Of a stretch of DNA of 64,000 nt, positions 42,800 to 52,435 are shown piece after piece. Position 1 is the first letter of the stretch. The number at the start of each line of letters is the position of its first letter. Below the pieces are notes generated by a model, which was not told the DNA's origin, did no database searches, and saw nothing but the letters and a program-made list of their open reading frames with translations. Made by a program: the position numbers and the translations under genes. Source of the stretch: DASRDU01 sp035652435 (GTDB lineage Bacteria; Acidobacteriota; Blastocatellia; RBC074); contig DASRDU010000052.1 of NCBI GenBank assembly GCA_035652435.1, positions 24,425 through 88,424 of the forward strand, given 5' to 3'.

Positions 42800-44335
42800 T
42801 TACAGGGTCTTTAGAAACGCGATCAGCGCCCTGCGGTTTTCCACCGAAAGATCAAGCCCAAACATATGGCCTTTCACTGCTCGCGTCTTCACTCCATATC
42901 CACGAAAACCCGTCGGCACGTAATCATCTCCCAGCCGTCGCGGATCAAACCAGTCTTCAAGCGTCGCCACTGAGCCGTTATGCTCAAACGGCCCACGGTA
43001 CCAGACGCCTTTCAACGAGGGTACTTTATAGTAACCAGTCCCCCTTCGTGTTTTCAGTGTCAATCTCGGGTCTGTGCCCACAGAGATTTGCAATACGTCA
43101 AACTTCCTGCGATGTTCATCCGGCACTTTGAACCCGTCAGCGGGTGTCAGCTTATTGTTCGTGTATAAAGGAGGCGTGTGGCATGCAGCGCAGCCTTCCC
43201 GCTCGAATATTTCCTTTCCCCGGGCGGCAAGGGCATCGAATTTATTCGGGTTCGGAGGCGGTTTCAGAGAGTAGACGTACAGCGCAAGTGCGTAAAGCTG
43301 CTCGTCACTGTAACGACTCTCTGTTGAAGGGTCAGGCAATTTTCCTTTAGGCCGAAACTCCCCGTACAGGTTGAGTGCATCTGCCCCCTGATTGAGCGCA
43401 GCATAGCGCATCAGGTCTCCTGTGGAGCGATGGCGGACAAGGCCCGAAGCGTCAAGATAGTGGCGGTCTTTCACGCCGATAAGATCGGGGATATGAGGCG
43501 GGTAAAAGGCGCTCGACCCTTGTCTCGCGCACACGCCTTGTGGGATGGCTTCAAGAGCAGAGACTATTTCTTCAAGTGTCATCCGCTCCGGCTGCCCGTT
43601 CGGGTCATTGTCGAGCCACGGGGCGGCATAACTTCTGCGCATAAACTTCCTGAGCCCCCTGAGAGTTTCCTCCTTCTCCCTGGCCTGCGCCGCTTCCAGC
43701 CTTGTCTCGTAACCGAAAGCGCGATCATCGGGGAAATTTCCCTGTGCCCCCCTTATAGTGGTCCCATCCGGCATCACGCGAGTATGACACATCGCGCAGG
43801 AAAGGATGCCCAGTTCTATTTTGCCTTTCTCCCTGATTACATACCGCATAAACGGGAAGACGCCATCCCTGGTTACCGGCACGTGATTCTTCTCAGACCA
43901 GGCAGTGTCTCTGACCCCTGAAAACAACAAGCCTGAAGAAACGAACTCTACCGGGGCATCAAAGACCATCTCTCCGGCTTTAATCCAGTCCTGCTCTGTT
44001 TTCAGCTTCGACGCATCAAAGATGATCTGCGGCTCCTGCTTCCTGAGCCAGTCCATATATTCAGCAGGCTCTTTACCAGGGTAATAAACGGGGTAGCTCC
44101 TGTGAACAGGCCGCACGGGCATCTTGTAGTAATAATCGGACGGGATATATCCGGGTGATGCCGCGGGATGAGCCAGCGGGATTTCCAGCGACAGCATTGC
44201 CTCATCATCCCAGGTTCTCGGAATATCGGGCGACCATTTCTTCCCCGAATCCTGTGCATTGCTGCTCGTGGAAGCTGTTATGCCCGAAAACGCCAGGGCG
44301 GCGATAATCAGGAGTTTTATTACACTGGCTCGCAC
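42800..44335 (-). CDS. Secreted dihaem cytochrome c
   Basis: The protein has 511 residues from GTG 44335, supported by AGGAGG six bases upstream. A signal peptide ends near SNA (about residue 26). Two haem c motifs are present: C180-A-M-C183-H184 and C382-A-A-C385-H386. The C-terminal region (KGVWYRGPFEHNGSVATLEDWFDP) resembles the MauG/cytochrome c peroxidase-like dihaem fold used in many Bacteroidota and Acidobacteriota oxidoreductases. Substrate is unknown. Haem attachment would need ResB-CcsA. Confidence 0.86.
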   Translation of the reverse strand: MRASVIKLLIIAALAFSGITASTSSNAQDSGKKWSPDIPRTWDDEAMLSLEIPLAHPAASPGYIPSDYYYKMPVRPVHRSYPVYYPGKEPAEYMDWLRKQEPQIIFDASKLKTEQDWIKAGEMVFDAPVEFVSSGLLFSGVRDTAWSEKNHVPVTRDGVFPFMRYVIREKGKIELGILSCAMCHTRVMPDGTTIRGAQGNFPDDRAFGYETRLEAAQAREKEETLRGLRKFMRRSYAAPWLDNDPNGQPERMTLEEIVSALEAIPQGVCARQGSSAFYPPHIPDLIGVKDRHYLDASGLVRHRSTGDLMRYAALNQGADALNLYGEFRPKGKLPDPSTESRYSDEQLYALALYVYSLKPPPNPNKFDALAARGKEIFEREGCAACHTPPLYTNNKLTPADGFKVPDEHRRKFDVLQISVGTDPRLTLKTRRGTGYYKVPSLKGVWYRGPFEHNGSVATLEDWFDPRRLGDDYVPTGFRGYGVKTRAVKGHMFGLDLSVENRRALIAFLKTL

Positions 44336-44409
44336 TCAACACCTCCTGTGTAGGCCGCCCGGATTTCGGGCACGATATTATCCGAAGCCCGGGCATAAAC
44401 CGCGGAGCG

Positions 44410-44515
44410 CCTGGGAGCGCGAGCGTCCCGCTCGCCAGGCTTGGACTCACGGCCCGAGCAAATTCAAAGGGGCCTTACTCTCAAGCCTGGCGAGCGGGAC
44501 GCTCGCGCTCCCAGG
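44410..44515. repeat. REPIN-like paired inverted repeat upstream of the dihaem cytochrome gene
   Basis: Perfect 34-bp inverted arms lie at 44410-44443 and 44482-44515, separated by 38 bp. Each arm holds an inner hairpin GCGAGCG-TCC-CGCTCGC within an outer CCTGG/CCAGG pair. Total length is 106 bp, equal to the element at 8518-8623, but the sequence family differs. Confidence 0.85.
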
Positions 44516-44640
44516 GTGAAGCGGCTTTATTTCAAAGCAGTGATTTATGCCCAGGCTTCACATTATCTGTCAGCGTGAATCCGCGCAACCCAAATTAGTC
44601 GGCCTGACGGAGCGGGCTGTCGGCTGTCGGGAAGGCGGAA

Positions 44641-45207
44641 TTACTCCCGGTTTTTCAACAGCCCGATGATCTCGTCCAGGCGGAACTCGATGCCCTGCAG
44701 CGCGGCGATCTGGGCGGAGGCGTGCGCCTCGCTCAATGCGGCGGACGCTTCTGATGTCTGGTGCCCGCGCTGCGCCTGCCTCAGTGCCTCGCGCGCCGCG
44801 AATATCTCGTTGCGGAAATTGTGCGCATCTATGATCCCGGTGAGGTGCATATCGCTCGCCTGCCCCGCGCTGTGGCCGGCGGTTTCAAACTTGAGTGTAC
44901 TCAGCTGGAAGTGGCGCAGCACCGGGCCCTCGATGAAGGTCACGTCCTGAATATTTTCGAGCGGGATGGTCTTCTCCACCTGCACCAGAATGCCCTTGCG
45001 ATAGCGCAGCGTCTGCCCATCCAGGTGGCACTCCAGCTTCTCGAAGTAATGCCGCGCCCACCACTGCCCCACACCCAGAAACCAGATGAGCGCCAGCGGC
45101 AGGCCGACGATGCTGCTCGCAATCACAAGGCCGATCTTCATCACCAGGTACGGGCGGATGAGGGGATTGAATTTGGCATGAATGGTGTGAATTGTTGGAT
45201 TACCCAT
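44641..45207 (-). CDS. Membrane-anchored bacterial PH-domain (bPH2/YdbS-like) protein
   Basis: The protein has 188 residues. A membrane helix region (about 20-50: PYLVMKIGLVIASSIVGLPLALIWFLGVGQWW) precedes a bacterial pleckstrin-homology-like domain (about 55-140) with the family block LDGQTLRYRKGILVQVEKTIPLENIQDVTFIEGPVLRHF. The C-terminal about 50 residues are helical and coiled-coil-like (EASAALSEAHASAQIAALQG). Function unknown; bPH2 proteins often sit at membranes. It stands between an operon boundary and a gene-free stretch. Confidence 0.86.
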   Translation of the reverse strand: MGNPTIHTIHAKFNPLIRPYLVMKIGLVIASSIVGLPLALIWFLGVGQWWARHYFEKLECHLDGQTLRYRKGILVQVEKTIPLENIQDVTFIEGPVLRHFQLSTLKFETAGHSAGQASDMHLTGIIDAHNFRNEIFAAREALRQAQRGHQTSEASAALSEAHASAQIAALQGIEFRLDEIIGLLKNRE

Positions 45208-45338
45208 ATAGTCCCTTCAGTATGAGCTTACTGCCGTGGGAAGCAGGGATGGGCCGTTGTCTGGTGATGATGCCTGATGCAAGAACAAAATGTTTCATAG
45301 CCGGTAACATTTGAAGTAACCACGTACTCCAGCCGCCT

Positions 45339-45440
45339 ACAGCGGTTTTCATGTGTATGGGCAGGTTGAGTAACGTTTCTGACTAATATTGACAGTATTG
45401 GCAGAATTTTGATCCTGCCCACGCGACTGAAAACCGCTGT
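45339..45440. repeat. Imperfect paired inverted repeat
   Basis: 27-bp arms at 45339-45365 and 45414-45440 pair at both ends (ACAGCGGTTTTCA and GGGCAGG) with mismatches in the middle, around a 48-bp spacer. It lies in the gene-free gap 45208-45522, which otherwise shows nothing I can name. Confidence 0.7.
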
Positions 45441-45522
45441 AACGCTCTGGTTCAGCGGGGCCGTGAGCGGCATTGCGGGAAACCAAGAGAAATGCGATTC
45501 ACGGCCCCCGCTGCAAAGGGAG

Positions 45523-46197
45523 TTATATCTTGCTTTCTTGCATTCGTCTGAGTTCATCTTCCTCTTCTTTTATTTCCTTCCTCAAGTTTTCTATCTCAGA
45601 CTGATTAACGTCATATCCTCTAGCTGAAAGGATGCGCAAATAATCGAGTCGTTGATTCAAGACGGTAATAGAAAAAATCTTTAACGCAGTGTCTTCAGAA
45701 GAGGGGTTCCTTTCAGGCTCATCGGGTATATTGCCATCAAATAAGAAGTCGACCAAAGAGGTAGATTCAGGAGACACAAATTCAGCACTCAGCTCTGGAA
45801 GCCAAGACTTGGTTGCATACGACATCCGCTTGGCAGACACCTGAACAAGAGCAATACGATTTGCTTTGGCAAACTCAATCGCTCCGTTTCTGAATGTAGA
45901 GGTGCTAAATAACATGGCCTTGTGCGCTCCAGTTGAGATCTTCTTTTGATTAAGAGCTTGAACCTGCTCTCGTTCCACGGGGTCGGAGGTGTATCTCTTA
46001 CACTCGATCAAAACAAGAAAGTCCACTCCCAACGCTTCAAAACGAGCAGTAACATCAATAATGTAATCACCATCGTACCCCTGAATCTTCTCGAGATGTT
46101 GTACACGAAAGTCTTTTAAGGCACGTCCCTCTTTCTGAAGGAATCGCCGAACTGCTATTTCAAACTCTTCAGGGGTCATTAGAAAGGGGTTTTCCAT
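45523..46197 (-). CDS. Mrr-like restriction endonuclease-fold protein
   Basis: The protein has 224 residues from ATG 46197. A restriction-endonuclease-like core (about 10-130) is visible: TPEEFEIAVRRFLQKEG helix, then the active-site sequence D48-(x16)-E65-C-K67 in YIIDVTARFEALGVDFLVLIECK, and RYTSDPVEREQVQAL. This D-ExK arrangement is the PF04471/Mrr-cat form. The C-terminal about 90 residues are charged and may be a coiled coil or a targeting domain. The gene is less GC-rich than neighbours, fitting a mobile defence gene. No methylase or other defence gene is adjacent. Confidence 0.85.
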   Translation of the reverse strand: MENPFLMTPEEFEIAVRRFLQKEGRALKDFRVQHLEKIQGYDGDYIIDVTARFEALGVDFLVLIECKRYTSDPVEREQVQALNQKKISTGAHKAMLFSTSTFRNGAIEFAKANRIALVQVSAKRMSYATKSWLPELSAEFVSPESTSLVDFLFDGNIPDEPERNPSSEDTALKIFSITVLNQRLDYLRILSARGYDVNQSEIENLRKEIKEEEDELRRMQESKI

Positions 46198-46354
46198 AAT
46201 CGAGCCTTCTGTGTCGCGAGGCACAATCGCCACCGCGGAACTGCCGCCGCTTTACCAACCGGTGTTACCCAGACTTCTCTGGCGGCAGCTACATTCGCTC
46301 TGTTAGGTTGCCTCGTTTAGCGCGGTGAGGCCTAAAGGTGTATTTCTGGTAACA

Positions 46355-48364
46355 CTACTCACTCATCAGGAAGATCATCGGGCGTACGTCATCCTCGGGC
46401 GTCCAGTCCCAGTAACGGAGCAGGATTTTGTAGATCATCATGCCGGTCTCGCCCTCGCCCCAGAGCAGGAACCGGAAGGATTGCGACATCAGGTTCTGGC
46501 GCGTCAGCCCGACGAAGATGCTGATCGGGTCAATCAGTTCGCTGATGTAGGCGATCGTGTTGGCGATGGCGATGGCGCCGTAAACTTCGATGACGTAATT
46601 CCCGTCCTCGCGGTTGACGCACATGGTGAGCGGCGCGGCGAATTCGCTGCGGTTGTCGAGCAGGGAGACGTGGATGAAGGCGAGCGGCCCCGACACCTGA
46701 TAATACCGGCGGATTTCTTCCTCCTTGCGGCGGCGGTGTTCCGGCGTGGAAGTCCGCAGGGGGACGAGGTTGACCTTCTTGTTGACGATCTGCCCCCACG
46801 TCGCGGCCGACTCCTCGTCGGCGAACCTCAGTTCGGCCACGCGCAATTCGAGTGCGCGCTGGTAGCGGCTGAAGGCGCTGAAGATCAGGATGAAGAGGAT
46901 GAAGACGCTGGCGATGATGATCCCGTCGTGCCGCTCGATCACGTTGTCAACGAAAGTGAAGGCGAAGACCACGGCGACCAGCCAGAAGTAATTGCTCAGC
47001 CAGAACGACTGCTCGCCGCCGATGCGCGGGTCGGTGGATTCCCTCCGCAACGCGAGCGCACTGGCAACCGCGGCCGACAGCATCAACGCCAGCACGCCCG
47101 TCGCGTAGGCCCCGCCCTGCGCTTCCACGTCCGCTTTGAAAATCCACGTCACGATCACGCAGACGGCGAACAGCACCAGCACGAGCGGGCGGCGGTAGGC
47201 CACCCAGCGCGGGGCCATCCCGAAGCGCGGCAGGTAGCGCGGGATCAGGTTGAGCAGCCCGGCCATCGCCGACGCGCCCGCGAACCAGAGGATCAGAATC
47301 GTCGAGACGTCATAGATCGTGCCGAAGGCGCTGCCGAGCAGTTCGTGCGCGAGGTACGCGATGGCGCGGCCCGACGCCTCGCCGCCTTCGTAAGCGCTCC
47401 TGGGGATCAGCAGCGTGGTGACGAAACTCGACATCAGCAGCAGCACGCTCATAATCAGCGCCGCCGAGATGAGCAGCCTGCGCGTCGCGCCGATGCGCCC
47501 GTGCGGGGGGTGCCCTGCCTCCTTCACGTGTCCCGTGTGTTCGTCCTCCTCCCTGCCGCCTGACACGAGCGGCATCACCGACACGCCGGTCTCAAAACCG
47601 CTCATCCCGAGCGCGAGTTTCGGGAAGTTGAGCGCCGAGAGGGCCAGCAACCCGCCCCAGCCGCTCCAGCCTTTCATCGAGACGGTCTGCCATAAGGCGG
47701 TCTGCCAGTCGGGCAGGGCTGCGGGGTGATGAATAATCTCGACGAGTCCGCGCACCAGCACGACCGCGTTGAGCAGGAGGTACGGGATCGCAATCGCCGC
47801 CGCCAGTCCCATCGCCTCGGCAAAGCCCTTCAGAAAAACCGCGGCCAGCAGCGCCAGCAGGCCGATAGTGATCGCCAGCTTCGCCCCGCTGACGTGCGTG
47901 TGCAGCAGCGGGTTTTCGATGGCGTGCTGCGCGGCGTCGGCGGCCGAGAGCGTCATCGTGATGATGAAATCCGTCGCGCCGAAGCCGATCAGGACCAGCA
48001 CGAAGATTTTGCTCCACCACCCGCTCAGCAGATTTTCGAGCATCGCAATCGAGCCCTGCCCGGCGTACGAGCGCGCGGCCACCTGCGCGTAAACCGGCAG
48101 CGCGCCGAAGATCGTGACGATGACGAGCATGACCGTCGCGAGCGGCGAGAGCGCGCCCGCCGCAAGCAGCGCGATGCCGGGCTGATAGCCGAGCGACGAA
48201 AAGTAATCAACGCCGGTCAGCCACAGCACCAGATACCAGGGGTGGGTTTTGTGTTCGGCGTGCGAGGCTTCGAGGCTGCCGCCGCTGAAGAGCCAGCGCC
48301 TGAAGCCCCTGCGGGGGACTGTCTGTCGCGACGGGAGTACGGGAACGAGGTTTTCTGCGCTCAT
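46355..48364 (-). CDS. APC-superfamily amino acid transporter
   Basis: This 669-residue membrane protein has about 12 hydrophobic segments; the first block VDYFSSLGYQPGIALLAAG and the following FGALPVYAQVAARSYAGQGS match APC-superfamily transporters (helix-1 substrate loop). A cytosolic C-terminal extension of about 190 residues follows the last helices, with a strand-helix pattern (FIHVSLLDNRSEFAAPLTMC) that may be regulatory. The substrate is not readable. It lies 76 bp downstream of the PrsR-like regulator gene in the same orientation and may be part of its regulon or operon. Confidence 0.87.
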   Translation of the reverse strand: MSAENLVPVLPSRQTVPRRGFRRWLFSGGSLEASHAEHKTHPWYLVLWLTGVDYFSSLGYQPGIALLAAGALSPLATVMLVIVTIFGALPVYAQVAARSYAGQGSIAMLENLLSGWWSKIFVLVLIGFGATDFIITMTLSAADAAQHAIENPLLHTHVSGAKLAITIGLLALLAAVFLKGFAEAMGLAAAIAIPYLLLNAVVLVRGLVEIIHHPAALPDWQTALWQTVSMKGWSGWGGLLALSALNFPKLALGMSGFETGVSVMPLVSGGREEDEHTGHVKEAGHPPHGRIGATRRLLISAALIMSVLLLMSSFVTTLLIPRSAYEGGEASGRAIAYLAHELLGSAFGTIYDVSTILILWFAGASAMAGLLNLIPRYLPRFGMAPRWVAYRRPLVLVLFAVCVIVTWIFKADVEAQGGAYATGVLALMLSAAVASALALRRESTDPRIGGEQSFWLSNYFWLVAVVFAFTFVDNVIERHDGIIIASVFILFILIFSAFSRYQRALELRVAELRFADEESAATWGQIVNKKVNLVPLRTSTPEHRRRKEEEIRRYYQVSGPLAFIHVSLLDNRSEFAAPLTMCVNREDGNYVIEVYGAIAIANTIAYISELIDPISIFVGLTRQNLMSQSFRFLLWGEGETGMMIYKILLRYWDWTPEDDVRPMIFLMSE

Positions 48365-48440
48365 TGTTTCCGGCGTTGGTCAGCAAAAACAATGGTCAGT
48401 GAAAACGAGTTCTTCCGGCAATTGACACCGACCGCTGCTT

Positions 48441-49898
<1,458 letters not shown>

Positions 49899-49911
49899 AA
49901 GTAAAACATCA

Positions 49912-49996
49912 GGTCAAAAGGTAAAAGGCAAAAGGTCGGCACTTCACTTTTCAGATCAAAAGTTCTCTTCCTCATCCCACTTTTGCCTTTTGACTT
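49912..49996. repeat. Imperfect inverted repeat between the two-component genes
   Basis: A run of GGTCAAAAGG / AGGCAAAAGG words at 49912-49936 is complementary to CTTTTGCCTTTTGACT at 49981-49996. Arms pair imperfectly around about 44 bp. It resembles the AT-rich repeat at 9715-9827 in style and fills the gap between the kinase and regulator genes. Confidence 0.55.
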
Positions 49997-50000
49997 TCTC

Positions 50001-52034
50001 TCATACTGCCGCGGGCTGTTCTTCTTCGGCCTTCACCACTTCGGCCACCAGTGGCAGCACCACGCGGAATTCGGTCCCGACGTCGGGCCGGCTGCTCACC
50101 TCGATCCTGCCGCCGTGCTGTTCGATGATGTCGCGGCAGGAATAGAGTCCGAGGCCGATGCCTTTCCTCTTGGTCGTCGCGAACGGGCGGAACAGGCGCT
50201 CGCGGATGAACTCCTCGCTCATCCCGCGGCCGGTGTCGGCGACGGTAATAATCGCAGCCTCGTTCTCAACCCGCGTGGCCACGCCCAGCCGTCCGCCTTC
50301 GGGCATCGCTTCGAGCGCGTTAATGATCAGGTTCTCGACGACGCGCTCGACCGCTTTGGCATCAATGCTCGCGGTCAGGTGCGGCAGCAGCGACGTGTGG
50401 ACATCATAACGCGCGTCGGTATTTTCGCCGATGCGCCCCAGCACTCGCTCGACCAGCACGCTCAGGTCGGTGGCCTGACGGAAGGTGGATTGTGCCAGCG
50501 GGTCCGACAGTCTGGCAACCAGCCCCTGCAGGTCGCTGACCGAATTCGAGAGCGTGCGCATCGCGTCCTCGCGGAAACCCTCGCGGTCGAACTTGCGCCC
50601 CATGTTCTGCACGAGCAGCGAGAGCGAAAAGATTGAATTCTTCAGGTCATGCGTCAGCACGGCCGAGAGGCGGGTGAATGATTCGAACTGCTTCTGCTCA
50701 CTCTCCCGCGCGATCATCTCGCGCAATCTGGCCGCCATCCGGTTGAAGGCGTCAGCCAGCACGCGGGTCTCGTCGCCCGAAACTTCGACCCGCAGCATGC
50801 GGCGGAGCCGTTCGGCGCCCCCACCAAATGTCTTCCGCATCCGCGTCTCTTCGGTTTTGATCTCGATGCGGTGATCCAGCCGGCCGGCCGTAATCGCCCG
50901 GGCGCCGCGCGTCACCCGGCGGATCGAATCGGTCACGCCGCTGATCAGGTAATAGAGCAGCAGCGTCAGCACAATCGCCAGCACGAAGGTCAGCACGTAC
51001 ATCGTGAACCCGGCGTATTCCAGATCCCTGACCGCGTCCGAATGATTTTCGAGCGCCAGGATCGTGAGCTTCGGTGACGGCAATTCATCGGTCGAGCCCG
51101 ACGGATGAAGGCCTGCGCGGATCAGCCAGTTGCTGCCGTAAGCCTGATGGATGTCCTGATCAGCGTTCCTGCCGCCCGCGTTCTGAATCGCCACGGCAAA
51201 GGCCGCGGCCACGTCAGGGAAAGCCTCCTGATACTTCCTCCCCAGCTTCGTTTTATCGGCGGCGTAAAGAACCCGGCCTTCCCCGTCGAGAATGATCGTC
51301 GCGCGGCCCATCACGACCAGCCTGCTGCCGGCGCTGCCTGACACCGGCCCGGTGGGCCCGGCGGATTCGACGAGCAACTGATCCGCGCGCACCCTCGCGA
51401 TCAGCGCGGCCACGGTGTCAGATTCAACCACCATCTCGCCGGAGACCTGGCCGTAGTGCCTGAGCGGCATCCCCACGCGAACGTAAATGCCGTCACCGCC
51501 CTGCTCGACTTCGGAAATGACCGGGAGGTCGGGCCGGGCGGCTTTGAAAACCTCGCCGGACAGAGCGGCGGCGTCAGGCGCGAACCCGCTTTCAGTAAAA
51601 TATGCGCGGATAAATCCGTTCGCATCCGACCCGGTCTCGATTCTGAAGAGCGGTCGCCCGTCGCGGCCCACGCAAGTCAGTGAAGCGTACTCCTGCTGGT
51701 GCGCGAGCAGAAACGCGCCAAGCGCGGTGCGCAATTGCGCGTCCGGCAGCGCCCGCCCGTTCTGCGTCAGGCCGCGCACGTAAGCTTTCATTGGCGCGGA
51801 GTCGGCCAGCCTCGCCATCTCCGCGAAATGCAACCTGAGCGTCTGGTCAACGTTGTGGGCAATGCCGCGCACGCGCGCGTCCAGGTCGGCGCGCAGCGAA
51901 TCCGTCCGGCTGCCGACGGCCGTGCTGCTCCAGCGCGCCGTCACCAGGAACATCGGCAGGATCGCGAAGACGAAAACGATGATGACCAGCTTTGCCCGTA
52001 TTGCCATAACACTGCTCGGGCGACGGAATGACAA
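50001..52034 (-). CDS. Sensor histidine kinase, PrsK-like kinase core with extracellular sensor
   Basis: The protein has 677 residues. An N-terminal helix (about 10-32, ARLVIIVFVFAILPMFLVTARW type) and a second near 345-370 (AGFTMYVLTFVLAIVLTLLLYYLI) bound an extracellular Cache-like sensor (about 35-340). A HAMP region follows. The H-box HDLKNSIFSLSLLVQNMGRKF and the long helix LSNSVSDLQGLVARLSDPL match PrsK-type kinases rather than the usual HE-[ILV]RTPL form; HATPase boxes N (NLIINALEA) and G (DTGRGM, GIGLGLYSCRDII) are present. It precedes the PrsR-like regulator gene. Stimulus unknown. Confidence 0.9.
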   Translation of the reverse strand: MSFRRPSSVMAIRAKLVIIVFVFAILPMFLVTARWSSTAVGSRTDSLRADLDARVRGIAHNVDQTLRLHFAEMARLADSAPMKAYVRGLTQNGRALPDAQLRTALGAFLLAHQQEYASLTCVGRDGRPLFRIETGSDANGFIRAYFTESGFAPDAAALSGEVFKAARPDLPVISEVEQGGDGIYVRVGMPLRHYGQVSGEMVVESDTVAALIARVRADQLLVESAGPTGPVSGSAGSRLVVMGRATIILDGEGRVLYAADKTKLGRKYQEAFPDVAAAFAVAIQNAGGRNADQDIHQAYGSNWLIRAGLHPSGSTDELPSPKLTILALENHSDAVRDLEYAGFTMYVLTFVLAIVLTLLLYYLISGVTDSIRRVTRGARAITAGRLDHRIEIKTEETRMRKTFGGGAERLRRMLRVEVSGDETRVLADAFNRMAARLREMIARESEQKQFESFTRLSAVLTHDLKNSIFSLSLLVQNMGRKFDREGFREDAMRTLSNSVSDLQGLVARLSDPLAQSTFRQATDLSVLVERVLGRIGENTDARYDVHTSLLPHLTASIDAKAVERVVENLIINALEAMPEGGRLGVATRVENEAAIITVADTGRGMSEEFIRERLFRPFATTKRKGIGLGLYSCRDIIEQHGGRIEVSSRPDVGTEFRVVLPLVAEVVKAEEEQPAAV

Positions 52035-52435
52035 AAATGCAAACCGTGACCTGACTTGGTTAACCTGCCGCCCGTGCAGCGCGGGTCAGGAGGCCCGTGG
52101 AAAGATTGAGCTGGGTGACGTAAGGAACCTGGGTGACCGGGCTGAACAGCCTGTCGGGGGGCAGTCTGACAGCCTGACTTCTTTTGATGTCAGTCCACCT
52201 CTGAATTGCTGAGATGATTGGTCACATTCCGCCGGCATGCTACACCGCTGTCCTGAAAGGTGTCAAAGTTGCGGTCAGAAAAGGCGCGCGGGAAAATTCA
52301 GTGATTGACTTCGTGATCGCGCGGTCAGTATATTCCGTCACAGCCAGCAGCCCTTCAGGGGACCGGCGCAGGTTGCCGCATCACGCGCCGCCCGGCTTAT
52401 CCAGTAACCGCAGCCATTCATTCGGAGGTATTCGC

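Noticed and set aside
46325..47563. 412-codon frame opposite the APC transporter gene
   Set aside because: Arg/Asp/Gln-rich antisense shadow of hydrophobic codons.
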